Below are positions 12,601 through 25,300 of a DNA stretch of 64,000 nt, one piece after another. The notes beneath the pieces are model-generated. The model was not told the origin of the DNA. It saw only the letters and a program-made list of their open reading frames with translations, and did no database searches. How positions within the stretch are numbered: position 1 is the stretch's first letter; the number at the start of each line of letters is the position of its first letter. Origin of the DNA: Erythrocercus mccallii (lineage: Eukaryota; Chordata; Aves; Passeriformes; Dicruridae); contig VZRG01000369.1 in the NCBI GenBank assembly GCA_013397435.1, positions 108,294-172,293 of the forward strand, written 5' to 3'. Position numbers and translations under genes: made by a program.

Positions 12601-13315
12601 CAGTTTTTTCCCTTTTTTTCTGTTTTTGTTGTCATTACTTTTTGTTTAGGCTTTGGATTTTCTTTTTTAGTACAGAATATTATTTTTGGATCATGATGCA
12701 AGCCCTACCTCTTCTTTCAGTCCCATCATACAGATTTTTCCAGGGACAATAAGGCCTCTGTTAAGAGCTACAGGAAGGCCTTTTCATGTATTTTTCCACT
12801 CTTTTTTGCCATTTATGGCCCTTTAAAGTGACATGAAATAGGTTAGTTGAAGGTTGCTGACATATCCAGCATTTACTATGGTTAGATAAACCTGCACTAT
12901 GTATAGTGGTAAGTTGTTTTGTGATTTTTTTAAGGGAGCTATTTGATGTTGACCAGATATTTTAAATGATAGAAGTAGTCCTGGTGGAGATGGATTAGTA
13001 AGTAGAGAGTAGATGAGGCAGTCAAAAGCACAAACTGCAATTTACCACATGGTCTGTGTAATTTATCACACAAACGTCTCTGACACATACATGGTATTTG
13101 TGCATCCTACAAATTTGATTGCATTGTGCTTATCTACTTACTTGAGATATTAGCCAGCCTTCTCCCAGTCCTGGAAAAAAGACTATGTTGCACTTGAGGT
13201 TTGCTACTGTTTGATCTACAAAGCACAATGTAATAATGAAAATATTTAAAGCAGAAATTCTTTGTGCTGAGGATCACCACAAAATTTATATTAAGACAGA
13301 TGCTGAAAATAAGGC

Positions 13316-14041
13316 TATCTTGGTTTGAAGAGACAGGTATCTGCCAGGAAAAGCTGGAGTTTTTCTTGGAGTGAAGAATGTAAACCCCCTTCCCTCCAAA
13401 TTATTATAATTTTGCAATTAAGGACTTTCAGGCAAAGCTTTGGGAATAGGGATAGCAGTTCTTTACTAACAATATTAAAAATACAAATGTAAGACAAGCA
13501 AACAAAACAAACAAAAACCCTAGAAAACCCCTCTCAGAGTCAGGGACATGACTCTGACACCCTGTTGGTCAGGGTGTTAGATGCAGTCCATATGAATTCC
13601 TCTGGAGTAACAGATGCAGTTCTGTTGAGATGATCCCGTAGAGAAGTCCAGTGGTGGAGAAAATGGGTCTTGTCTTCCTCCAGAGAAAATCCAGTGGGGA
13701 AACAGGAATGTCTGGTGTTCCTCAGTCCCGTTTTTATCTATGTAGGAGCTGCCGGGCCCCTCCCACTGGGTGGAGCATCTCACCATGGGATGATGTAATT
13801 AAGGTGAGCCTTAATGGCCCATTAACAGCACATATCCCCCTGGAGGGAGGATGGGTGGTGAAAGAGATAAGAGACACTGCCTCATCCAGTTTTAACAGCT
13901 GGGCCATTATCAGAAAGCATCCACCCCAAAACTTGCCTCTTTGTTTTGGTCAAGCACCCATAAGCACTCAGTACTCAGTCTCCTAGCAACTTTATGGAGA
14001 AAAATTCTCTAAGTACAAAGGAACAAACCTAACCCCCAACA
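13316..14041 (-). mobile_element. Solo LTR of an endogenous retrovirus (ERVL-like), inverted
   Basis: Read on the minus strand the block starts TGTTGGGGGTTAG (14,041 leftward) and ends near ACCAAGATA (13,316), where TA stands for the usual terminal CA. Internal LTR signals are in the right order: a GATAAAAACGGG TATA box (plus 13,727-13,740), an AGTAAA poly(A)-like signal (plus 13,462-13,467), and a U5-like tail with an ATAATTTGGAGGGAAGGGG block. The flanks are AAGGC on the left (13,311-13,315) and GAGGC on the right (14,042-14,046). This is a 5-bp target duplication with one mismatch, consistent with an ERVL/ERVK-type insertion. No internal retroviral sequence adjoins it, so it is a solo LTR left by recombination. 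The U5-like end resembles songbird ERVL LTRs I know of (recollection, not a search). Confidence 0.85.
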
Positions 14042-14503
14042 GAGGCTTAGCCTCAGGTTAGACACGAATGCACAGGAATGAAAAATATAACCTTAAGAAC
14101 CTGACACAGGTTAATTTAATCAGAAGATACTCTGTATATGTCTACACAACCTAAAGGCAATACTGCATTGAGGTATCTGTGCTAGCTAATGCATAGAGAT
14201 GTATTTTTCGTGGTCTGCAGATAACTGCATGGATATTAATGAGATTCAGTCATTTGTGCTAGAGGCAACATTTCTCCTAGATTATTTTATTCGTTCCATA
14301 TTGTTATCTAGTGCTGCATCAAAAGGGTTTAGTTTGCTGGAGTTTCTTCAAAAATTACATCATGAAAACAGTGCAGGCATCATGCTGTGTGCACCTGATA
14401 ATGTTCTGCACCATCAGTAATTCCTATAACACTTTGTCCTATTATGAAAACACTGAACCAGAATCAATTCTTTCATAGAAAGAGCCAATTGTTTAAAAAA
14501 ATA

Positions 14504-14561
14504 ACATATATATATACATACATATATATATATACACACATATATATATATATACACACAC

Positions 14562-14592
<31 letters not shown>
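14504..14592. repeat. (AT)n/(CA)n compound microsatellite
   Basis: About 90 bases of alternating TA with interspersed CACA and TACATA blocks. The apparent tyrosine/isoleucine-rich frames on the minus strand are translations of this repeat. Confidence 0.97.
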
Positions 14593-17239
14593 AAAATTCT
14601 ACTGGGACTATAGATCCCATATAGCTCCTTCAACAATGAGAATATTACCAGTAAATTGTGAATAGTGACTGCTTCTTGCTTACATTTTAAATGAAAAATA
14701 AATTCTATATGTGTTAAGACAACAGTGTTCACATAAAGAAAAACACGAGAGTAAGATACAAGTTTAAACATAGATTTTTAGCGATAACTTAGAAAAGGAA
14801 TAGTATTTTGCTATTTGTTAACATTGCCTGATTGATTGTAAATGTTTTTTATGTGCAACGAGGAGGAAATCCAAGTTCTAGGATGAAAAATAGAAAAGAT
14901 TTTTATTGTTTGAAATTTGACTAAAGGCTTAACACCCAAGACAGATCAAAATTAAAAATGCATGAATTACTATTACAATTCTTTAAATACTTAATAGCAG
15001 CCAAACAGAGGATGACTCCCAAAACCTCAATGGAGATAGACAACAGGATTTGTTACTCCAACCTGTATGTACGTAAGCAATGTTTTTTATCATCCCAACT
15101 AAATTGATGATGTAAAATGGATTAAATACTGCACCTTGTTCTATTTTGAAGGAAGTACATTTCACATAATCCTCACATGAATTGTTGCAAACCATGGGAA
15201 AGTTGGATTTTAAGACAAATTTCAGAATTCAGATGAGTTCTGCTTTGTGGAATGTTACAAAAACAATGTATGCCAGTCACCATAACTGGATTCAACTGGA
15301 GGTTTCTGCATAAGCCAAAAGACAGATTCCTTTATGAAAGTATTTTTATTAATAGTGTTACAGCTTGATCTGGATGCTTCTCCAGAGGGACCCCAAAAAA
15401 TAAAACCCTGGCCAATTCTACCTTTACAATCCAAGTTCCATGCCTCTCATGCAATAATTTGGATGAATGGTAATATTAAGGTCTGGTCGTATATTTCTTT
15501 CCTGTTTTATTACTTAGCTGTTCTGGCTGGTTCTGCAGTTACCTATTCAGTTGCAGTATGGTTGCTGATGAACTGGTGCTTAAGAAACCTACTAGAGTTG
15601 CCAGAGGAAGCTTGTGACATGCTGTAAGTTTAATTATGTTCAATTCATTAACACAATTAGAGCTGTGAACAAATCTATCGACACAGCCAGAATCACTTAG
15701 AAACAGCTAGTAAGTCATAGATTACAGGAACTTGTTCTCCATCCCTACATGTTGAGCATGATTCCCTGGCAAAAGACATCAGTCAGTCATTTGGGAACAT
15801 AGATTAGATACCAGGGGTTTCTTCTTTTCCCTGGATTAGGATTAGTCATGTTTCAGCAGAAAGGCCTAATAATGAAAAACTACCTGAAAGCAAAGTCTTT
15901 AATGTGCACTGATATCATGTAGTTGTGAATGATTTCTCTGCTGGATTTACCTAATGATCTGTTTGTTGATAAGGGGGAGATGCATTTCAGGTACAGAACT
16001 TGACCAGAATCAAAATTCATGCATATTTTGGAGGAGCCTCTCAAAGAGCTTTAGTTTTCTTCTGAGCAGGCATTTGTAAGAAAGTGAGTGAAGTGATTGA
16101 TAGGGGATTCAAGGAGAAATGTATAGGAGAGGTCTAAGGGGAAAAGAAAAGGCTTCCTGAAATTTTTGTTCTATATGTTTGCCACAGTACCAATCCACTC
16201 CCAAAACTTCCAAAAATTTCTGCAAAGTCAGAATACTCTTTGTGAAAGCCTTTGGATGCCATTGAAAGTCCAGCTATTTCCCAGCACTGACTGCACTTGG
16301 GCAGGATTGCTTATAAATTCCCTGGTTGTTTTCCCAGGCCCACTGTGATAAGTGAATCAAGCAGATGGAAGGAACTTACATGAAGTATTTTTGGGCTGTC
16401 TTCCCCAGTCTGTAACTTAATTTCTATGCTTTTCTTCCACCTCACAGGTTAGGAAATTTAAAAGTGTATCTTCACTTTTGACTGTGACAAGCTTGTGTGA
16501 AGGGTCCCTTCTAATCACATGTTTGGGAAATATGTTCAGGTCAAGTTGGTGTAGTGCCAAGTTATTCCTAAAGATTGTTGAATGGTCCCCGTTTTGTAAC
16601 TCGCAGATGATGAAAGTATTGTGTGCTTATTGGTCTTCTTCTTTTATTTTCTTTCATATAGTTTTAAAAGCTCTTTCACTTTAGCTTCACAGCCTGGAAT
16701 AGTCTGAGATAAAATAGTAAGTTTCACACAGGTTTGCTTTTATCAGGCAGCTAGGAAAAGCCTAAAATTCATTGCCACTGAGAAATCTACTTACAGAGGT
16801 GTGTAGTGAGGCATTGCAGGTGTAAAAATCATATGAACCTTTTGTAGGCACTTAAAATATGCTAATTGCAGAGATATATATAATAATATAGTAGAACTGT
16901 CTGATCTGCCTTAATTGGACTATTAAAAAACATATACTGTACATACACTATTTCATCAGCAATCCATAAAGCATCTGAGGGCTTTTAATAGCTATCACAA
17001 AAATAATAATAAAATATGTAAAGGATAAGCTACCATGAAAATTGCAGAGGAAAATGATGACCTGTGTATTTTGAGATGAAGTATCTTACATGTATGTTAT
17101 GGTTTTACTTACATTTACTGAACAGGATGCATTTGAGGGTTAGGTAACCTAGTGGGTTAAGTTACAGACTTTCACATCAGAAAACTGAAGCCAAATTTGA
17201 TTTTGGCCGTAAGTGATTTGGGTTTTGGTAGGTTCCACT

Positions 17240-17500
17240 TTTTAATGAATATTTGAAGCAGTTTGATGGAATTTGGTACAATTCATCAGAATTAATCTTT
17301 CCTGCACAGGAGGAATTCAGCGTAAGTAGATCTGAGGCCATGAAAGAGGTGGCAATGGAAAAGCTGAACTGCAGTCTGACCAATTATGCCTTTAATGTTA
17401 TTAAGCAAATAAAAAATAATTCACTTAGTTGCTGCTATGAGCATTATTCCAGAGCCAGTAATGGCCTAGTGATAACAGGCAGCCATTTTTTTAGCATTAG
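17240..17500. promoter_or_regulatory. Candidate conserved non-coding element
   Basis: Contains CCAATTATGCCTTTAATG, TTATTAAGCAAATAAAAAAT, AATTCACTTAG and AACAGGCAGCC. An 83-codon plus-strand frame crosses it but has no family resemblance. The texture is that of a deeply conserved enhancer, to be tested by alignment. Confidence 0.28.
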
Positions 17501-17754
17501 CTGAGAAACTGGAGAATGTGATTATCTCTAACTACACACACATATCACTCTGCAGCTCCAGGACGAGGTCCCAAGCCAACCTCAGGCTAGTTAGAACCAG
17601 CACCTTCAGGTACATATGTCAGGTTCATGTGTCCAGTCTGGGAAGCAAATCCATATGCTGTCTACGCCATCTCTGTTTGGCACTGCACTGCACTGTGCTT
17701 TGTTGGACACACCTGCCTCATTTGTTCATCTTCAGGGATTTCTCCTGCAACGCT

Positions 17755-17815
17755 GAAATGTGCCAGCGTAAATCAGTGGTGACTCCAGAAACTGATTTAC
17801 TTACTGATTTACTTT
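17755..17815. mobile_element. Old palindromic repeat of the 'GTAAATCAGT' type
   Basis: Perfect 10-bp arms GTAAATCAGT (17,768-17,777) and ACTGATTTAC (17,791-17,800) enclose GGTGACTCCAGAA. A third ACTGATTTAC follows at 17,803-17,812. The layout matches an old amniote repeat that I recall containing 'gtaaatcag..actcca..ctgatttac'. Confidence 0.5.
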
Positions 17816-19509
17816 CTTTAAAGAGCAGAAAGCTAAAAATGCTTCACGTTTGTAAACAAACAAAATTTTCAATCTGTAATTATGCTTTTCATTATCTTAA
17901 CTCTAGTATTTTTCTTCCCATTAGCGTTGTGCTTCAATCTGTCAGTGCATAACAGCAGAAAGTCACTGTGGATCTCCCATTGCCTTAGCTGTGGTATGAA
18001 ACTTCCCTCTCACGATCTGGGATACAGCTCTGCCCCTGGCTGCCCAAACTCAGGCTAACCAGGCTCTTGCCTACAGCACAAGAACTGTGTCCGCTTGGAG
18101 TTTGCATCAGCAGCATGGCTGAGACCAACTCACATGCACAGAAGCTGATTGATGAAGCATGATGCATCCCTTAATTAAGCAGAAGCTACTAATAAAAATG
18201 AACTTACTGGATGATTTGTGTGATTCTTGCAAGGCAGCCATATGTGCTGCATACTGGTAGTGGGAAAGGGTGGTATGCAGCTGATGCTGGGAAACTACAA
18301 AAGAGGAAACTTGTTAAGGGACGCAGTTTGGGTGCTGTCACTATTCAGGGCAGTCCATAATTAATGCCCTCCTCGCTTATCCTTGTTTCTGTGATAAGTT
18401 GTCCTTTCCTCTCTCTCTCTGCACCCTCTCAGCAGTAGTCCTTGCCATCGCTGCAGCTCCCACAACTGCATCTATTTTTACTTCTTCTTTAGCTGTGACT
18501 GCAGCATTTGGGGGGGATAAAATTCCTTGAATCTGCACATCTGTTCCCCTTCCTGTGAGCCATAAGCATGTGTGTGTTTGTCTCAGCAAACCTTCACAAC
18601 AGTCGGGGTCCAGATGCCTCTTCCTGTGCTTCTCTACAATACCTCACTACAGCATTTTCCAAAGGAGCTGGAATAGGAGCACACTTGATGTGGGGCATCA
18701 GGAGGAGGCTTCTGGAAATCCTTCTCTGTGCCATTGGCCATCTGCAGGTGCTTTTCCTAAGTATGATGTTCACCTCTAAGATCCAAAGTGGTTTCAGTAA
18801 GATGGTACAACCTTGCAGCATTGTACTGCCAACTAATCAACTAAGTAACAGCCTAGAGGTCAGGATGTTGTAAAAACATGGCAACACTTTCTTGGTTACT
18901 GTCCACGATCCGCAAGAATTCCTGCTGCGCACCAGAGGTACGAGCACAGAATTTAAAGAGAGAAGTGATGTGTGACGCTCATATCCTCAAGCTCTCCACT
19001 CCATATGTCTGAGAATTAAAATATTCCTTCCAGATGTGCGTTCCTGTAACAGGCTGAAGAAAACTGACTCACCTCGTTTGCTTGAGGGACATGATAACAT
19101 CGTCATGCAAATAAATACTCTTTCTGCAATTGTCTGCAGTTAAAAACAGCAAAGAAATCCCTTCTTCAATGTAGTCAATCAACTTTTATTAAGAGCAAGC
19201 TAGAAATAAGTGGTAAGAGCTGTGTAGGAAAAGAATGTGAATTTAGCACAAAACAAGAAATGCTGTCCTTAACATATGTGATAACAGGCCTTTCATTCTG
19301 CAGGGCACAGTGAAGAGTGCAGCTGCAATGTTCAGTTTTCAACACCCTGTTTGAGAGAGATGTGGTCCTAACAAAGGGAAACCAAATGGTCAGAAGTCTA
19401 AATGGCAGCAAAATGAAAGAACTGGGGTTCTAAACTGGGTGTCTAAAAAAAATTTAAAATAGCAGGGATACATAGGAGTCATCTTACCATTTGTAAAAGG
19501 CACCTGATT

Positions 19510-19528
19510 AAAAAAAAAAAAAAAAAAA
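19510..19528. repeat. Poly(A) run
   Basis: Nineteen consecutive A residues. They lie about 70 bp before the old CR1 fragment and have no recognisable retrocopy upstream. Confidence 0.95.
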
Positions 19529-19594
19529 GGAATAAACTTTACTCCATGTCCTTGGTCTATAGAACAAAAAAATAGCAAGATTAGACTGGAGCAG

Positions 19595-19828
19595 CATTGA
19601 TTCAGAGTTAAGCATTAGAAAAAACTTTCAAACAACAAGGATAGTTAAACGCCAGAATAGATTGCCTAGGGATGTTTTGGAATCTCTGTGATTGGAGCTT
19701 TATAAGAACAGGTTAGACAAACATCTGTCAGGAATGATTTAGGTATAGTTGATCTTGCCTTGGGGTAGGGGGATGAACTAGACGACCTCTAAAGGTTCCT
19801 TTCAGGCCTCTTATGATTCTATAAAAAA
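19595..19828 (+). mobile_element. Old CR1-family LINE, 3'-end fragment
   Basis: Plus-strand CR1 3'-end words appear in order: 'agcattagaaaaaactttc', 'gaatagattgcctaggga', 'tttataagaacaggttagac', 'aaacatctgtcaggaatg', 'gaactagacgacctctaaag', then a terminal ATGATTCTAT. The wording is closer to older CR1 subfamilies also seen in turtles and crocodilians than to the younger bird copies at 49.9 and 63.2 kb. A 19-base poly(A) run at 19,510-19,528 lies about 70 bp upstream and may be unrelated. Confidence 0.85.
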
Positions 19829-19829
19829 T

Positions 19830-22800
19830 ACAGGAAATGATCGCATGTAGAATTGAGTTTGGCACCTTTTAGTAAATCTCATTGTTTCTGCTTTTCTGTT
19901 GTTCGCTTTGCAGCTCAGCCATGCTGAGGACTCCAGGTTCCAACAAGAATCTTAAAAGGTTGTTTGATGCCAAATAGTGCTCTGGTTCTTTTACACTGTT
20001 ACATTTAATTAGGGTTTCTAATTAATCTTCTCTGTGTATTACACTATATCCAGCCATCAATGTTAATAAAATCTTTGCTTAGTTTAAAGATTCTCTGAAA
20101 GTTTTTATTTGGAAAGTGAGACCATCTGGCCTCTCTACCTCGCTAGGATTAGATTCTGGGTAAGGCATACTCCATCTGTTTCTGAGCTTCATGTACATAT
20201 TACACAGGAATGGGTGTTGGGGTGAGGCTAAGAAGGGATTTCATTGCAAAGATAACTAAGATACAGTCAGATCTGTCTAGAGAATCTCTTTGATATTCTT
20301 GATGCAAAAAATAAGCAAACTTCCATTTCAAAATGTTCTCAACATCTCTTCAGAAAAGGGTTATTTATTGCTTCCCATTGTGAGAGGTGAAGTCCTCCAC
20401 TGAGGATATACTTCAATCCTGAACATATGTAGCACAAAATATTGGAATGGTAAGGCCTGTTTGGTAATCACTGGGGGTCCCAAGAAAGATTCCTCAGCCT
20501 ACCCTGGTGTCACTGAGGAGTCCCTGACATACTGGGAGCTGTGGAACTCTGCTCCCGGCCAACAGTACAGCAGAGCAGAACAAGCCTATATATTTAAACA
20601 CAGTTTGTGAGCTAGGATGAGCCTGACCCCACCTCCTTCTTCATTCCTTCAGATCTTCTTAGCACCCACTTATAGAGTCTCGCATTTTTAAATAGTCAAA
20701 TCAAATGCCTTGGTATACTAAACTAATCCTATATCTGAGTTGGTATTGAACCATAGACTATATATTGATATGTAAGAGGAATATCACTTTTCCAGGTCTT
20801 TTTCATTCAAATTGATTTGCCACATTCTACAGCCTGTATTGTCAGAAAAAAAGCCACATCCAGTTGGATTCTCGTCCTTCTTGACTGAAACCCACTGAGA
20901 AAGGAGCTTTTCAAAATAAAACCACTTCATTAAAAATTGCTGTATCTGGAATTTCTTCCTCTTTTTCAGCATGTCTTGGTTTTCTTCATGTGCAATTTAC
21001 TGAAGAACACAGCCAAACAAGCAAACAAAAGCTAAACAAGAAGCAGAAGAGTTTTGAAAGGGGAAAGTATGACAATTTAGCTCCTGGATGCAAAGAACCA
21101 TTAGCTATGGCTTAGCTTCCTTAGTACGGCCATTTAGAACCTCAGTAGATAACAGTGACTTTCATTGATACTGGCAGATTTATGGGGCCATCATTAAAAA
21201 GAGCAAAGTGGCCTTGATCAATGTTTTCAATGGATGAGGTACATACTTGCTTTCCATCAATATCAGACATGCATCACTGCTTTTCCTGCCTGGTTTGGTG
21301 GTTTTTTTGTTTGTTTTTTTTTTGAGAAAAGATATAAATTGTGGCCAAGGGAAGACTAGATCTTTTCTTGAGGCTCCCTGCTATAGTTTTTCATGGAACT
21401 GACAGAGATCCACACAAAAATTTGCTCTGCTCTGCATGTAACTCTTTTCTGTTAGGTTCCACTTCAGATGCCCAAGTAAAGATTCGGATTATTTGGGCAT
21501 CGATAATGGTATTTTATATTTTGGAAAAAATTAACATGATTATTATCTTTGATGCGTAAAAACAGAGAAGGTATCTGTCTGAAGGTATTCATTACTGACT
21601 TACAAATACAAGCAAGCTTCATTATCAGAAGGGGCATCACTGGGATCTCAAGGGTGAATAAAGTATTGTCAGCTTCTGATTACAGTTGACATAGAAACAA
21701 CTTTTCCCTTTCTATAATGTTGGGGTTTAGGTGTACTTTTTTTAAAGTCAGCTCTGTCAAAAATTGCAAAACGTTAAGAATATCCAATTTTACAAACACT
21801 TTCAGCAGCCCATGATGGAGAGCCGTAAAACACACAGCTGCTCCCTCTGAGGTCCGAGGAGTGGTTCATAGCAAGGGATGGCAAACACTCTTTGAACAGC
21901 CCACTAAACCAAGGCAACAGCTGGACTGGGCCCACAGGCAGGACCTGACCAGCGTTAGCCCCATCACTCTGATGTCTCTTCTAATTTTGCGTTTTAAATC
22001 TCTCTTGTAAAGCCATTTTTTTCTACTTACAAAATTTTGAGTTGAATAAAATTAAATTTTAAACAAAACCCTTTTGCCATCTTGAACTCCTTTCTCTTGT
22101 TAGAGAATATTACTCAGTTGTTTCTAAGAATATTCATTTAAAAATTCTGCATAGCAAGTGCCAAGACTGATCCCCCTAGTCCTTGCTTCTAACTCCTAGA
22201 TAGCAATAAAATACTTAATATTTGAATTGATTTGCTAATTCTATGTGACAATCTGAATAACAGATGCATCAGCTAAATGTGTTCTTGCTGTGAAGAGACA
22301 GTTTATCAACATATTTTGAGAAAACAGCATGGCCAGACTCCTTTTATCAGTGTAAAAACTGGGGCAGCCTACTAGTTCTCAAGCTCAGCAGAAGGTTAGT
22401 AGTGACTTGTTCAAGGTGAATCCTCTCTCCATCTATCTTTATGTACACATAATGAGGAGAAAATCTGAGTCTTCCAAATTTCAGCTGTTTATATTAGTTC
22501 CTCATATTTATAATAGAATCTGAGATTCTCAGAAGAAAGAATTGGCACAGACATTGTTATTTTCTTCCCAAGTGGATATAAACCTACAATTATATATAAA
22601 AAAGTAAATTATTATTTCTGCCTAGCTGCTGGACTTTGAGAAAAAATTATGAATAACAAAACTGTATCAAACATTCACAAGACTGAAACACAAGTTTCAC
22701 TTTGTCCTAATTTCTTAAATTATCCAAACAATATTTTTACCCATTAATACAATCAGCTTTGTAAATAAATACTTGTACTTTCTTTGCCAGTTCTGTGCCT

Positions 22801-24670
22801 GCTGTCAGAAAAATGATATGATGTAAGAACACATTTTTCCAGCTTGAATGCCCTCAACAAGAATGGCTGTGAAAATCTTTTGCATCTGACGACCTTTACA
22901 AATTTGTCTATATCAGTCAGATTTCTGTAGAGCAGAAGCAACAATGAGTGAGAGGTGAGCAAGTACTGTTAAAATCTTTTAATATTTGGAACTATCCAAA
23001 CTGAAGAAAAACCAAACAAGTGAAGAAAATTATAGGGGCCAGAAATAAAGATACTCAGAAGAGCCAGATTTTATATTTGTCATTTGTGGGGATCTCAGGA
23101 TGGTATCATGGAAGAGATCTTCAAAAATTGTAATACTGTCTGAATTCAAGCAAATTGTTAATGTTCAAACCCTCACATATGCCTGCCCTTACTCAGAGCT
23201 TCCAAAACCTCCCACAAAAGGGCTATGCTTGCATGATGTGCTTCTCTGCATTTTTAGATAACAGATAGGTAGATTAGTAAACCTGCCAGAAACATTTTCT
23301 GTCAGTGGGGATACTCTCCCAGTCCAGATGTGGTCAACTACCAGGCTGCTACTGAACATCAAATGAACTTCCACATGCTATCTCTAGGAAAGCTATGAAT
23401 TTTTAAGTCCATGCATGTGGCAGCACTGCTAGTTTTCAGTTGGCCACAGATTTATAACTTTTTCTTTGCTATCATGACAGAGATGTAAATATGTTAAATT
23501 TTGATGCAGCAAAAGCACCTTGTACATGTTGGTACAATTATACTGGAGAAAGGATCATGCAGTTTCCACTGTAAAAATAAAATGTTGAAAAAGAACACGC
23601 ACAATTGGAAATCTTTCAAACATCTCAAAGATAATTATTAGACTGATTATTATTAAGGGAATTCATCTCAACACATAGGAGCTGTGAGAAATTAAATGAG
23701 CATATTGATTTTTTTTATGATAAATTAAATACACCATCACTGTTTTAACATTTCTACAACGCGCTGGTGGTTAAACAGAAAAAAAAAACTTCAGAGCAAC
23801 AGGAGTAAATATTCTTATTTTTTAACAAGAATCATAATTTGTTATTGCAAATGATCGGATCTCACTGTTTGATGATGCATTTGTATAGAGTCATCAAAAA
23901 TCTTTCCTGATTCTTGGTGTTCAGCAACAGCTGTGAGATATATGACCATGAATAGAAATGAATGAGAGCTAAATCATGTGTTAATCATTGCCAGAAGTAG
24001 GTCAGACATAAGCTCTCTCTCGATGCTAACAGACACAGCTGTCTGTCACGGTCATCCTCCTCAGCTGTCATTAGACTGCAAGTGATGAACTAACAAGTTG
24101 CAGGAGCTGTGGTACCAGGCAATGGAAAGTGGTCTCAGTCAGAATTCCTGCCTTCTCATGAGCACCATGACTTTTCAGTGAATTCCTTATCACAGAGATC
24201 TGGCTTTGAGTCACTGTGCATAGATTAAGAATACTGCCATTACTCCCTTGCACCAAGCACTCAGCAACTCATACCTTTGCCCTGAACAGTCTCTGAACTC
24301 TTCCATTTTCCTGTTTAAAGCCTGGATAAAGTGTTCCCAATATTTCAAATAAATTTCACTAGCTGGTTTACATGAGCAAGATAGTTTCTACGACTCTTCC
24401 AAGTCACTACTTTCTTTGCTCCTTTGCAAAGGCTCTCAAATTTCCACTCTCTTTTCCATTTGAATTACTTTCCTTTTCCTTTTAGTATCAGAAACAGGAG
24501 CAGCAAACAATAGACTCTATTCTGAATAAGACACATGAATATTTGTGAAACTGCAGCAACATCCATCCCTGTAACAGACCCCTGCAAAAATGTAATGGGC
24601 AGAGATCTGGACAAGTGTGTATGGATATAAATATTTATACACACATATATATAACACTAAACCAAACCAT
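19830..24670. other. Gene-free stretch
   Basis: AT-rich. Moderately GC-richer islands at about 20,440-20,690 and 21,790-21,990 may be decayed repeats but match nothing I recognise. No exon seen. Confidence 0.5.
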
Positions 24671-24671
24671 A

Positions 24672-24852
24672 ACCCTAGCCCCAACTCCCAGTATATCCCA
24701 GGTGCTCTCAGCTCATTCCTAATCATCTCAGTTGCCCCAGCATGGTTCCAATTGCCCCCAGTATGATCTCTTTCACTCCCAGTATATCCCAGTTGCCTCC
24801 AGCTCACACCCGCCATTCCCAATTGCTCCCAGTAGCCCCCAGTATGGTCTCA
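24672..24852. repeat. Degenerate minisatellite built on CCCAGTAT-type units
   Basis: CCCAGTAT, CCCAGT and related words (CTCAGTTGCCCC, CCCAATTG) recur through about 180 bases. The 17-mer CTCCCAGTATATCCCAG occurs twice, 91 bp apart (24,685 and 24,776). This is an eroded tandem array of short units. Confidence 0.7.
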
Positions 24853-25050
24853 GCATTACCAAACGAGTAAGTTCACTTAAAGAACCACCAGCGACGGGAT
24901 CAGTAAAAAGCTGATTGAATAGTAAGTGACAGCATGACAGAGTTTGTTGGCAAAGGTTCCTTCTGCTACTTATGAGATGGTTTAGGTACTCGGAGGGAAT
25001 AAAAGCAGCAAAGCAAATCCAGTCAATCAAACTAGAAATAAACTGAGAAC

Positions 25051-25098
25051 TCTGTCTGTGTGGGGGTATGTGTGGGTAGGTGTGGTTGTGTGTTTAGG
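25051..25098. repeat. GT-rich low-complexity tract
   Basis: Runs of TGTGTGGG, TATGTGTGGG and TAGGTGTGG form an imperfect GT/G-rich stretch directly upstream of the ACTTAA-rich tract. Confidence 0.75.
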
Positions 25099-25141
25099 TA
25101 CTGTGACAAAAGGTTAGAGAGGGCAAGGACAAAAAGGAATA

Positions 25142-25300
25142 TTGTCTAAAGGACTAAAGGCACTCAAAAGTACTTAAACTTGACTTAAAACTCAAATTTA
25201 ACAGTTTAGCAAAGGAACAACACTTAACAGCATTTAATTTAAAACTTATATTTAACTTACTTACAGGCCTAACTTAATTAGATCACTAACGTACTTGAAA
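25142..25300. repeat. ACTTAA-rich tract
   Basis: The word ACTTAA or a near variant recurs about eight times in 160 bases (for example TACTTAAAC, GACTTAAAAC, ACACTTAAC, TAACTTACTTAC, TAACTTAATT). It may be a decayed tandem repeat or part of an old retroelement leader. I cannot decide which. Confidence 0.5.

Larger units (their letters stand above)
14047..19590. other. Gene-free stretch between solo LTR and old CR1
   Basis: Holds the TA microsatellite (14,504-14,592), a candidate non-coding element (17,240-17,500) and an old palindromic repeat (17,755-17,815). Frames of 97 codons (15,334-15,627) and 144 codons (17,518-17,952) on plus look like chance. Confidence 0.55.

Noticed and set aside
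17518..17952. 144-codon plus-strand frame
   Set aside because: Cys/Ser/Leu-rich with no domain, and it overlaps an old palindromic repeat.
24655..24685. Telomere-like ACCCTAGCCCC words
   Set aside because: Too short and irregular; part of the degenerate minisatellite.
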